Shown piece by piece: positions 52,810 through 59,937 of a DNA stretch of 64,000 bases. Source of the DNA: Kitasatospora terrestris (GTDB lineage Bacteria; Actinomycetota; Actinomycetes; Streptomycetales; Streptomycetaceae); the NCBI RefSeq assembly GCF_039542905.1, contig NZ_BAABIS010000001.1, positions 6,076,001-6,140,000 on the forward strand, in the 5' to 3' direction. Numbering within the stretch: the first letter of the stretch is position 1; every line of letters starts with the position of its first letter. Position numbers and translations under genes: made by a program. The notes below the pieces were generated by a model. The model had not been told where the DNA came from. It did not search any database and was given only the letters and a program-made list of their open reading frames with translations.

Positions 52810-52957
52810 CGGGTGCTGCTCCGCTCGTCTGGTGCGCGGTCGGTACGGGTACGTCCTCGACCGTAGGCCGGGTACCCGCGGGCCCGCCAATGCGCGGGCC
52901 GATGGGTGGTATCGGACGGCCGATGGGTCGGCGGTGCGGGTGGCGTAGGGTCGGACC

Positions 52958-53848
52958 GTGTCCGCCACCGGTTCCGCACCCGCCCCCGACGACGCGTCCG
53001 CCCCCGACGGCGCGTCCGCCCCCGACGGCGCGTCCGCCCCCGACTCCGCCTCCGACGCCGCCACCGGCGGGGAGCGGTTGCTGCGGGACGACCTGGGCGC
53101 CGGGGTCCGGCTCGGCGCGGTGCGCCGGGTGGTGTCCCTGGTGCCCTCGCTCACCGAGGCGATCGCCGAGAGCGCGCCCGGCCTGCTGGTCGGCGCCACC
53201 GACTGGTGCAGCCACCCGGCGGAGCTGGACGTGGCGCGGATCGGCGGCACCAAGAACCCGGACGTGGCGCGGATCGTCGCGCTGCGGCCGGACCTGGTGG
53301 TCGCCAACGAGGAGGAGAACCGGGCGGTCGAACTCGACGCGCTCCGGGCCGCCGGGGTGCCGGTCTGGGTGACCCGGATCCGGACGCTGGACGAGGCGTT
53401 CGACTCGCTGGAGCGGATGCTGGCCGGCGCGTGCGGACTGCCCGCGCAGCCCTGGCTCGCCGAGGCGCGCCGGGCGTGGGCCGGGCTTCCGCGGCCGGCG
53501 GGCGAGCCGGTCCGGGCGGTGGTGCCGATCTGGCGGCGGCCGTGGATGGTGCTGGGCCGCGACACCTTCGCCGGGGACCTGCTGCGCCGGCTCGGCGTCG
53601 AGCAGTTGTACGCGGACCACGCGGAGCGCTACCCGGCCGTTCCGCTGGAGGAGCTGCGGGCATCGGGGCCGGAGCTGGTGGTGCTGCCGGACGAGCCGTA
53701 CCGCTTCACGGCGACGGACGGACCGGAGGCCTTCCCCGGGGTGCCGGCGGCCCTGGTCGGCGGCCGCCACCTGACCTGGTACGGGCCCTCGCTGGTGACG
53801 GCACCGGCGGTGCTGGCCCGGCAACTGGCGGACACCGTGCGGGAGTAG
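52958..53848 (+). CDS. BtuF-like helical-backbone metal receptor, probably cytoplasmic
   Basis: This 296-aa protein starts at GTG 52958. A disordered N-terminus has three copies of a six-residue unit (ASAPDG) from an 18-bp DNA repeat. The rest resembles cobalamin/metal-binding proteins: VVSLVPSLTEAIAES, LVGATDWCSHPAEL, RIGGTKNPDVARIVALRPDL, and VLGRDTFAGDLLRRLGVEQL. No signal peptide or lipobox is present, unlike periplasmic BtuF, so it cannot be a standard importer subunit. Cysteine in DWCSHP may bind the ligand. Its function is not known. Confidence 0.85.
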   Translation: MSATGSAPAPDDASAPDGASAPDGASAPDSASDAATGGERLLRDDLGAGVRLGAVRRVVSLVPSLTEAIAESAPGLLVGATDWCSHPAELDVARIGGTKNPDVARIVALRPDLVVANEEENRAVELDALRAAGVPVWVTRIRTLDEAFDSLERMLAGACGLPAQPWLAEARRAWAGLPRPAGEPVRAVVPIWRRPWMVLGRDTFAGDLLRRLGVEQLYADHAERYPAVPLEELRASGPELVVLPDEPYRFTATDGPEAFPGVPAALVGGRHLTWYGPSLVTAPAVLARQLADTVRE

Positions 53849-53886
53849 GACCCCGTGGCGGACGGCGGTGCCGTTCGCCACGGGGG

Positions 53887-54702
53887 TCAGCCGAGCGGGA
53901 GCTCCCGGACGGCGGCGACCTCGCGGACCGCCTCGGCCAGCGCCCGGAAGTCCTTGCGCAGGATCTTCGAGTGGTTGCTGGGGACCTTGGCGGAGACCCG
54001 GATGTTGGGCCGACGGGCCAGCACCGGTTCGATGTTGGCGCGGATCGACTCCATCAGCCCGGCCTCGCCGCCGAGGTTGCCGCCGGTGGCGAGCACGTAC
54101 CGGACCGGTGTGCTCACCCGGTCGAAGACCGGGTCGATGGCGGCCGGTGCGAGCAGCTCGTTGATCTCGATGTTGATCTCGGCGTGCTGCGCGGCGCTCA
54201 TCCGCGCGGCCATGCCGATCCGGCGGGCGACCGGGAAGAGCGGGCTGAGCCGGCGGAACAGCCTGCGGATCTGCACCTTGGTCTCCTCGGTCAGCCACTC
54301 GTGCGGGAGGGCGCCGTCGACGGAGACCACCCCGGCGACCCGGTCCGGGTGCCGTGCGGCCCAGTGGATCGCCAGGGCCGCGCCGTAGGACCAGCCGATC
54401 AGGATCGGCCGTTCCACGCCCCGCGCGGTGAGCACCGCGTCGAGGTCGCGCAGGCAGGCCTCGAAGGAGTAGTCCGAGGAGGTCCGGGACCTGCCGCGGG
54501 CGCGCTCGTCGTAGCTGATGTGCCGGAAGCCGTCGCCGAGTTCGGCGATCACCCGGCGCCAGTGCGACTGGTCGGCGTACGAGCCGTTGAGGTAGACCAC
54601 CGGGCGGCCGGTGCCGCCGGTGTCGGTGACCGCGAGGGCGGTGTCCTCGATCGCGACCGTGCCGGACCAGGGGGAGTGCGCGGTGCTCATGGAGGTGTTC
54701 AT
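53887..54702 (-). CDS. Alpha/beta hydrolase
   Basis: This 271-aa enzyme has the alpha/beta hydrolase fold. VVYLNGSYADQSHWRRVIAE supplies the oxyanion region, ILIGWSYGAALAIHWAARHP the nucleophile serine (GWSYG), VVSVDGALPHEW a following loop and a late histidine in SNHSKILRKDF. Several in-frame starts cluster at the N-terminus; ATG 54702 gives MNTSMSTAHS, with the internal ATG 54690 as alternative. It lies 50 bp downstream of the DUF4097 gene on the same strand and may be co-regulated with it. Confidence 0.88.
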   Translation of the reverse strand: MNTSMSTAHSPWSGTVAIEDTALAVTDTGGTGRPVVYLNGSYADQSHWRRVIAELGDGFRHISYDERARGRSRTSSDYSFEACLRDLDAVLTARGVERPILIGWSYGAALAIHWAARHPDRVAGVVSVDGALPHEWLTEETKVQIRRLFRRLSPLFPVARRIGMAARMSAAQHAEINIEINELLAPAAIDPVFDRVSTPVRYVLATGGNLGGEAGLMESIRANIEPVLARRPNIRVSAKVPSNHSKILRKDFRALAEAVREVAAVRELPLG

Positions 54703-54752
54703 GGGGGTGGCTGCCTTTCGGGAGTGGTGGGGGAGGCGGGGGCGCCGCCGGC

Positions 54753-55418
54753 TCAGAGGCTGCGGGCGGTGATGTCGCCGTGGCCGGTGGTGGCGCTGAT
54801 GGTGAGGCCGGGAGTGCCGTCGTTGCGGAGGGCGTTGCCGATCCGGCCGTGGCCGGTGCCGGCGTCGAGGACGGCGGAGACGCCGCGGGCGGCGCCCACC
54901 GTCACGTCGCCGGACCGGGTGCGCAGCACGACCGCGCCGTGCACCGCCTTGGCCACGCCGATGTCGCCGTGGTCGGTGCTGATCCCGGCCGGGCCGCCGA
55001 GCCGGCCGACGGTGATGTCGCCGGCCAGCACGGTGAGGTGGGCGGCCGCGGTCTCGGCGAGCTCGACCGCGGCGCGGTCGGCGGTCAGGGTGACGTCGCC
55101 GAGCCGGCCGGTGCCGCGCACGTCGGCGTCGGAGACCTTCGCCTCGACGTGCGAGCCGGCCGGCAGCCGGACGGTGATCTCGACGCTGCCGATGGGGCCC
55201 ACGAGCCGGTGCCGGGCCGGGGCGGCGGCGATCCGCAGCACGCCGCCGGCGTAGTCGACCGAGGTCCGCTCGGCGGCGGTGACGTCGCGGCCCTTCGCGG
55301 CGTCGGCGGGCCGGACCTCGACGGTGGCGTCGGCGCGGTCGTCCGCCACGAGGCGGATCCGGCCGGCCGGCAGGTCGATGACGGTGGTGATCGGGGCGGT
55401 GGTGGCGAAGGTCTGCAT
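54753..55418 (-). CDS. DUF4097-family beta-repeat protein
   Basis: This 221-aa protein is predicted to form a beta-solenoid. Repeated strands of the GDITVG type (VLAGDITVGRLGGPAG, RTRSGDVTVGAARGV, TTGHGDITARSL) mark DUF4097. There is no signal peptide or membrane helix, so it is cytoplasmic. Such proteins are often encoded beside regulators and hydrolases; function is unknown. It faces the HTH/GbsR gene across an AT-rich region full of GTTGC motifs and is the likely main target of that regulator. Confidence 0.85.
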   Translation of the reverse strand: MQTFATTAPITTVIDLPAGRIRLVADDRADATVEVRPADAAKGRDVTAAERTSVDYAGGVLRIAAAPARHRLVGPIGSVEITVRLPAGSHVEAKVSDADVRGTGRLGDVTLTADRAAVELAETAAAHLTVLAGDITVGRLGGPAGISTDHGDIGVAKAVHGAVVLRTRSGDVTVGAARGVSAVLDAGTGHGRIGNALRNDGTPGLTISATTGHGDITARSL

Positions 55419-55466
55419 CTCTGGGTCCCGTCTCTGCGGAGCGGCGTTTCTGATGCTGGAAACGCT

Positions 55467-55594
55467 ACGTTGCGATCAGGGAACTGGCAACGAATTCGTT
55501 GCGATATTTAGGCATCGATGCAGGTTAAAGTGGTGAAATTGTTGCAATGGGGCTGGAAACAACGCAACGTCAGGCCAGGCGTGCGTTGCAATGG
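55467..55594. promoter_or_regulatory. Cluster of GTTGC operator motifs in a divergent AT-rich region
   Basis: The 229-bp gap is far AT-richer than its flanks. It holds a perfect 16-bp palindrome centred on GAATTC (GCAACGAATTCGTTGC, 55487-55502), the direct repeat GTTGCAATGG at 55541-55550 and 55585-55594, ACGTTGCG at 55467-55474 and its inverse CGCAACGT at 55563-55570. Several regulator dimers could bind across both divergent promoters. Confidence 0.75.
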
Positions 55595-55647
55595 AAAGAG
55601 AGTGAACGCTATGCTGGCCGCCACCACGGACCATGAAGGAGACCGCG

Positions 55648-56382
55648 ATGCCGGGAGGCAGACTCACCCAGCCGGAACGCCAGCAGATCGCGCTGGGCCT
55701 GGCCGACGGCCTCGCCTACGCGGAGATCGCCCGGCGGCTCGACCGGCCCACCTCGACGGTCACCCGCGAGGTGATGCGCAACGGCGGCCCCAACGGCTAC
55801 CGTGCCGACCTCGCCCACCGCGCCACCGAGCAGCGGGCCCACCGCCGCCGGCCCGCGGCCGCACGCGGCCCCAAGGCGCCCGCGCAGCCGTACGGGCGCG
55901 ACTCCGAGGCGGTGCGCGCGTACGAGGAGGTGTTCACCACGGTGCTGATGGGTTCGGGCATGTCCAAGATGCCCGCCCGGATCCTGGTCGCGCTCTACAC
56001 CAGCGACACCGGCAGCCTCGGCGCCTCCGAGCTCGCCCAGCGCCTCCAGGTCAGCCCGGCGTCGGTCTCCAAGGCGGTCGCCTTCCTCGACGGCCAGGGG
56101 CTGGTCCGGCGGGAGCGCGACGAGCGGCGCCGGGAGCGGTACATCGTCGACGACGACGTCTGGTACCGCTCCACCATGGCCACCGCCCGCTCCACCGCCG
56201 AACTCGTCGCCACCGCCCGGCAGGGCGTCGCCGTCCTCGGCCCGGAGACGCCGGCCGCCGAGCGGCTGGAGAACATCGCCCGTTTCGTCGACTTCATCTC
56301 GGAGAGCATCGCCCGCGCCGCGGAGCAGGCCCGCGAGGTCCTCCACACCAGGCCCGCGCCGCCCCGGGACGACCAGGAGTAG
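55648..56382 (+). CDS. Regulator fusing an IS30-type HTH to a GbsR/MarR domain
   Basis: This 244-aa protein starts at ATG 55648, 6 nt after AAGGAG; ATG 55633 is an alternative. Residues 1-70 (GGRLTQPERQQIALGLADGL, AEIARRLDRPTSTVTREVMR) match the DNA-binding helix-turn-helix of IS30 transposases. Residues about 90-235 form a GbsR/MarR winged helix (RILVALYTSDTGSLGASELA, QVSPASVSKAVAFLDGQGLV, RRERYIVDDDVWY). Two DNA-binding units in one chain suit the repeated motifs upstream. It probably regulates the divergent DUF4097/hydrolase genes and itself. Confidence 0.87.
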   Translation: MPGGRLTQPERQQIALGLADGLAYAEIARRLDRPTSTVTREVMRNGGPNGYRADLAHRATEQRAHRRRPAAARGPKAPAQPYGRDSEAVRAYEEVFTTVLMGSGMSKMPARILVALYTSDTGSLGASELAQRLQVSPASVSKAVAFLDGQGLVRRERDERRRERYIVDDDVWYRSTMATARSTAELVATARQGVAVLGPETPAAERLENIARFVDFISESIARAAEQAREVLHTRPAPPRDDQE

Positions 56383-56395
56383 GCGGCCGAGGGGA

Positions 56396-57040
56396 TCAGC
56401 CCGCGGCGTCGACCGGCTGCCAGGCCGGGGAACGGCCGGTCAGGGCGAGCAACCGGGTGAACGGCGAGGCGTCGTCGGAGGTGGGCACCGGCGGGCCGAA
56501 CAGGCCCGGGATGCCGTCCGGTTGCCGGTCGACCACCGCGTGGACCCAGCCGAGGGCCGCGGCCACCGCCCCGGCCAGGGCCGGGTCCTCGCCCGGGTAG
56601 TGCCGGCCGGTCGCGACGGCGAGCTCCCAGCCGTGCACCACGACCTCGTCCACGGCGGAGGCGCCGGCCGCCGCGGCCGGCATCTCGCCGCCGCCGATCC
56701 GGGTGCTGCCCTCCCAGGCGGCCGCGGGGTGCCAGGCCTCGGCGAGTGCGTCCAGCCGCCGCGGCAGCCGCTCCCGCCAGTCGGTGCCGAGCCGGGACGC
56801 GTCCGGCACCCGGGCCCGGCCGCCGTCCGGGTGCTGCGTCTTGGTGCCCGCGGCGGCGAACGCGACGCACAGGCCGTCGATGTGGTCGAGCAGTTCGCCG
56901 ACGGTCAGCCCGCCGCAGGGCGTCGGCAGGCCGAGCTGCTCGTCCCGGACGCCGCGGACGAGCTCCGCCAGCGCCGAGGTGGCCGGCCGCAGGTCGGGGT
57001 TCGCGCCGGGGTTCACGGCGGAGTCCACGCCGGGGTTCAC
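56396..57040 (-). CDS. TIGR03086-type metal-binding protein (DinB/mycothiol-dependent fold)
   Basis: This 214-aa protein starts at GTG 57040, overlapping the upstream stop by 4 nt. A repetitive N-terminus (VNPGVDSAVNPGANPDL) precedes a four-helix DinB-like domain: LGLPTPCGGLTVGELLDHID, with first histidine, and DEVVVHGWELAVATGRHY, with the second ligand. Members include mycothiol-dependent maleylpyruvate isomerases. The C-terminus FTRLLALTGRSPAWQP is standard. It is third in an ArsR-led operon. Confidence 0.87.
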   Translation of the reverse strand: MNPGVDSAVNPGANPDLRPATSALAELVRGVRDEQLGLPTPCGGLTVGELLDHIDGLCVAFAAAGTKTQHPDGGRARVPDASRLGTDWRERLPRRLDALAEAWHPAAAWEGSTRIGGGEMPAAAAGASAVDEVVVHGWELAVATGRHYPGEDPALAGAVAAALGWVHAVVDRQPDGIPGLFGPPVPTSDDASPFTRLLALTGRSPAWQPVDAAG

Positions 57041-57513
57041 GCCGCCACCGCCGCGGCCAGGCGGTCGAGCAGGGCGTCCCAGCCGCCGGCCGCCTGCGAG
57101 GCGGCCTCGGGCAGGGCCTCGGCGAGGGCCCCCAGGTGCTCGTGCAGCAGGACCAAGCGGGTGCCGCCGCCGGGAGCCGGGTGCAGGGTGACCGTCAGCA
57201 GTGAGTCGAAGTGCGGCCCCTCCTCGCGGCCGGAGCCGGTGAAGCCCCAGCGCAGGACGATCCGCTCGTCCGGCACCAGCTCCAGCAGTTCGGCCTCGAA
57301 GCCGTCGACCGGCACGTCCGGCCGGGGCTGATGGACCCGGTAGCGGCCGCCGACCCGCTCGTCGATCTCGGCCCGGACCGGTGCCGGCCCGCCCGGGGCC
57401 AGCCACCGGCGGACGAGCTGCGGATCGAGCCAGGCCCGGTAGACGGCGTGCGGCGGCGCGGCGAGCGTGCGCTCACGCCTGATCGTCGGGAAGGGAACGG
57501 TGGCGGACGGCAT
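57037..57513 (-). CDS. SRPBCC (AHSA1-like) domain protein
   Basis: This 158-aa single-domain protein of the START/Bet v1 fold reads: RRERTLAAPPHAVYRAWLDP at the N-terminus, RRWLAPGGPAPVRAEIDERV, GGRYRVHQP and the last helix AGGWDALLDRLAAAVAA. ATG 57513 places the start 41 nt inside the end of the ArsR gene; a tight overlap like this is common for this pair. It binds a hydrophobic ligand or modulates a partner. The ArsR neighbour should control it. Confidence 0.9.
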   Translation of the reverse strand: MPSATVPFPTIRRERTLAAPPHAVYRAWLDPQLVRRWLAPGGPAPVRAEIDERVGGRYRVHQPRPDVPVDGFEAELLELVPDERIVLRWGFTGSGREEGPHFDSLLTVTLHPAPGGGTRLVLLHEHLGALAEALPEAASQAAGGWDALLDRLAAAVAA

Positions 57514-57859
57514 GCTGGGCCTCCTCGTCGAGAGCGGTCGCTTGCTCCAGAACGTCCTGCAGGGAGTCGAGGCGCTCGTCCCAGAAGCGCTCGGCGAAGC
57601 GCAGCCACGCGGCCGCGTCGGAGAGCGGGCCGGGCCGCAGGCGGCACAGGTGGCGGCGGCCGGTGACGGTCCGTCGCACGAGCCCGGCCTGTTCGAGCAC
57701 CTTCACGTGCTTCGACGCCGCCGCGAGGGACATCTGCAGCGGCGCGGCGAGTTCTCCCACGGTGAGCTCGCCGGCCGCGAGCCGGCGCAGCATGTCCCGT
57801 CGCGCGTCGTGCGCGAGGGCGTGGAAGACCGCGTCCAGCGCCGGAGCACCTTCAACCAT
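57473..57859 (-). CDS. ArsR-family regulator
   Basis: This 128-aa winged-helix repressor starts at ATG 57859. ALDAVFHALAHDARRDMLRR, AGELTVGELAAPLQMSLAAA and SKHVKVLEQAGLVRRTVTG are typical of SRPBCC-associated ArsR proteins, which lack the metal-binding cysteines of true arsenic sensors. It leads the SRPBCC and TIGR03086 genes. Its start codon lies inside one of two identical palindromes, showing autoregulation. Confidence 0.92.
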   Translation of the reverse strand: MVEGAPALDAVFHALAHDARRDMLRRLAAGELTVGELAAPLQMSLAAASKHVKVLEQAGLVRRTVTGRRHLCRLRPGPLSDAAAWLRFAERFWDERLDSLQDVLEQATALDEEAQHAVRHRSLPDDQA

Positions 57860-57907
57860 GTGGTTGACGATACGTGCCCCGCGGCAGACGTTCAACCATG
57901 TGGTTGA
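57852..57907. promoter_or_regulatory. Two palindromic ArsR operators
   Basis: TCAACCATGTGGTTGA occurs twice (57852-57867 and 57892-57907), 40 bp apart, each a 7-bp inverted repeat around TG. The first contains the ArsR start codon. The second overlaps the final codons and stop of the upstream FhuF-like gene, so the promoter is squeezed between them. Confidence 0.85.
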
Positions 57908-58653
57908 GGATTGCGGGCCGGCGCCCGGTCGAAGACGCAGTCGCCGCAGATGCCGCCGCCGGTGACGCGGTAGTACAGGCAGCAGGAGGTGCGCCGGAAG
58001 CGCGGTGGACCGCCGGGGGCGAGGGTGCCGGTGCCGAGCAGCGGCGGGCGCTCCAGCAGGGAGCGGACCAGGGAGTCGGCGGCGCGGGCGGCGCCGGCCT
58101 GCCGCAGGACGGGGTCGGCGGTGATCATCCGGGCGGCGCCGGCCAGCGCGGAGGCGCTGTTGCCGTCGAGCAGGCGGGTCGCCAGCGGGGCGTGGGAGCG
58201 GACGGCGTCGGAGAGCGGGCCGAGGTTGGCGGTGGTGACGGCGCGGTGCAGCTCCTCGGCGGGGTCCGGCGCCGGGGCGCCGGGCGCGGGTGGCAGCCAG
58301 AGGTCGAGCGGTCCGGTCGGCGGCAGGTGGAAGTGGGCCAGGTCCGGGCCGAGTTCGGGCACGGCCCCGGTGAGTGCGGCGTGGCCGAGGGCGACCGACC
58401 AGAGCCGGGCGGCGAGGCCGAGGTGCACCACCGAGACGGCGACCCGTGCCTCCCTGGTGCCCAACTGCCGTGCGGCGGCAGCGAACTTGGCGGCGAGCGG
58501 GGTGCCGGGTCCGGGTGCGTACAGCTCGCGCAGCGGCCGGAAGCCGGGCGGCGGCGCGTCGCCGGCGCGCACGGTGAAGTACGGGCCGAGCCGGCCGAGC
58601 AGGAAGAGCGGCGGTTCGGGGTGCAAGCGGTCCTCCGGGGGCGGTGCGGTCAC
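57892..58653 (-). CDS. FhuF-like ferric reductase family protein with C-terminal 2Fe-2S motif
   Basis: This 253-aa protein starts at GTG 58653. The C-terminus RTSCCLYYRVTGGGICGDCV has the FhuF arrangement of cysteines (CC-x10-C-x2-C) that bind a [2Fe-2S] cluster and reduce ferric siderophores. The N-terminal two thirds resemble IucA/FhuF-associated domains (AKFAAAARQLGTREARVAVS). It overlaps the LysR gene stop by 4 nt. No siderophore genes are in the window; an iron-release role is inferred from the motif. Confidence 0.85.
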   Translation of the reverse strand: MTAPPPEDRLHPEPPLFLLGRLGPYFTVRAGDAPPPGFRPLRELYAPGPGTPLAAKFAAAARQLGTREARVAVSVVHLGLAARLWSVALGHAALTGAVPELGPDLAHFHLPPTGPLDLWLPPAPGAPAPDPAEELHRAVTTANLGPLSDAVRSHAPLATRLLDGNSASALAGAARMITADPVLRQAGAARAADSLVRSLLERPPLLGTGTLAPGGPPRFRRTSCCLYYRVTGGGICGDCVFDRAPARNPQPHG

Positions 58654-59543
58654 TGCGCGCGGGCGGCGGCCAGCAGCCGCTCGCGGACCAGGGCGGTGTG
58701 CGGGTTGGCGGAGCCGGTGGGGTGCTGCACCAGGTAGGCGGTGTTGATCGGCGGGTCCTCGGGGTGGTGGAGCACCCGCAGGGCGCCGGAGGCGAGTTCG
58801 GCCCGGCACAGGTAGGACGGCAGGACCGTCCAGCCGGCGCCGGCGGCCACCGCGGCCAGCACGCCGCGCAGGTCGGGCACGGTGAGCGCGGCCGCCGTCT
58901 GCAGCCGGCGGTCGAACACGTGCCGCCAGTAGCGGCGCAGGATGGGCAGGTCCGCGGCGTACCCGACCGGCGGGACGCGGTCGAGCGCGCCGGGCAGCTC
59001 GCGGCCGGCCAGCCGGTCCGCCCAGACGGGGGCGGCGACCAGGACGAACTCCTCGTCGGCGAGCGGTTCGGCGTACAGGGTGCGGCCGCGCGGGCGCTGG
59101 GTGGCGACGACCAGGTCGTGCCGGCCGGCGCGCAGCGCGGTCAGCAGCGGGTCGGTCAGGCCGGTGGCGACCTCGATCCGGACGCCGTCGGCGACCAGCG
59201 GGGCGAGCGCGGGGAGCAGCACCGTCCCGAGGAACTCGGCGGGCCCGGCGAGGCGGACCGGCTCCGGCCCGGCGTCCGGGGATCCGCCGATCGTGCCGGC
59301 GAGCGCGTCCAGCGGGCCGGCGACGCGGACGGCGAGGGCGTCGGCGTGCGGCAGCGGGGCGGCGCCGCGGGCCCGGCGCTCGAAGAGCGGGCCGCCCAGT
59401 CGCTCCTCCAGGGCCCGGACCTGCGCGGTGACGGTGGACTGGGAGAGGCCGAGCTGCTGGGCGGCGGCGGTGAAGGAGCCGGAGCGGTGGACGGCGAGGA
59501 ACGTGCGCAGCAGGTTCAGGTCCAGGGCCGGCCGATCGTTCAT
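58650..59543 (-). CDS. LysR-family transcriptional regulator
   Basis: This 297-aa protein starts at ATG 59543. The N-terminal helix-turn-helix reads LDLNLLRTFLAVHRSGSFTA and LGLSQSTVTAQVRALEERLG. The effector domain (residues about 90-290) contains LRAGRHDLVVATQRPRGRTL, LVAAPVWADRLAGRELPG and GAGWTVLPSYLCRAELASGA. It overlaps the FhuF-like gene by 4 nt on the same strand, so the two form an operon; most LysR proteins act on divergent genes instead, and no such target is adjacent. Confidence 0.92.
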   Translation of the reverse strand: MNDRPALDLNLLRTFLAVHRSGSFTAAAQQLGLSQSTVTAQVRALEERLGGPLFERRARGAAPLPHADALAVRVAGPLDALAGTIGGSPDAGPEPVRLAGPAEFLGTVLLPALAPLVADGVRIEVATGLTDPLLTALRAGRHDLVVATQRPRGRTLYAEPLADEEFVLVAAPVWADRLAGRELPGALDRVPPVGYAADLPILRRYWRHVFDRRLQTAAALTVPDLRGVLAAVAAGAGWTVLPSYLCRAELASGALRVLHHPEDPPINTAYLVQHPTGSANPHTALVRERLLAAARAQ

Positions 59544-59599
59544 GGAGGCGAGCGTACGGGAGTGCCGGCCCCGGACCGGCCGGGGCGACGGGCGCGGCC

Positions 59600-59803
59600 T
59601 CAGTCCTGATCGGACCGCCAGACCGCGTTGTTGTGCTCGGCCCGCTGCAGGGCGTGCCCGGCCACCTCGGCGCTCGGGAACGGTCCCAGCAGGGAGGTGA
59701 CCGGGCACTGGTAGTCGCGCTCCACCCGGTGGTGGTCCAGGCAGAAGAACCACTCCTGGGGAGTGCCGGTCTCGCCGTCCAGCGCCGCCACGTCGTCGTT
59801 CAC
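59600..59803 (-). CDS. Small conserved actinobacterial hypothetical protein
   Basis: This 67-aa protein starts at GTG 59803 after GAGAGGAG. The middle, PQEWFFCLDHHRVERDYQCP, and LLGPFPSAEVAGHALQRAEH follow a pattern common in small actinobacterial proteins (W-[YF]-F-C-L-x-H-x3-E...C, then LGPY/FP). The C-x2-H and C residues could bind zinc. Function is unknown. Confidence 0.8.
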   Translation of the reverse strand: MNDDVAALDGETGTPQEWFFCLDHHRVERDYQCPVTSLLGPFPSAEVAGHALQRAEHNNAVWRSDQD

Positions 59804-59937
59804 GGTGTGCTCCTCTCGGTCGGACCCCACGCCGCGATCATGCTGCGACCGGTCCGATCCCGCCCGCCGGGGCGGCCGTTGGTGTACCCGGGCGGCTCTG
59901 GCAGACTGACCGCGAGCTGACGGATCTTCAGTGGGAC

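Noticed and set aside
52906..55254. A 782-aa plus-strand frame across the metal receptor and convergent genes
   Set aside because: It reads out of frame through one real gene and antisense through two others, and has no domain or start signal.
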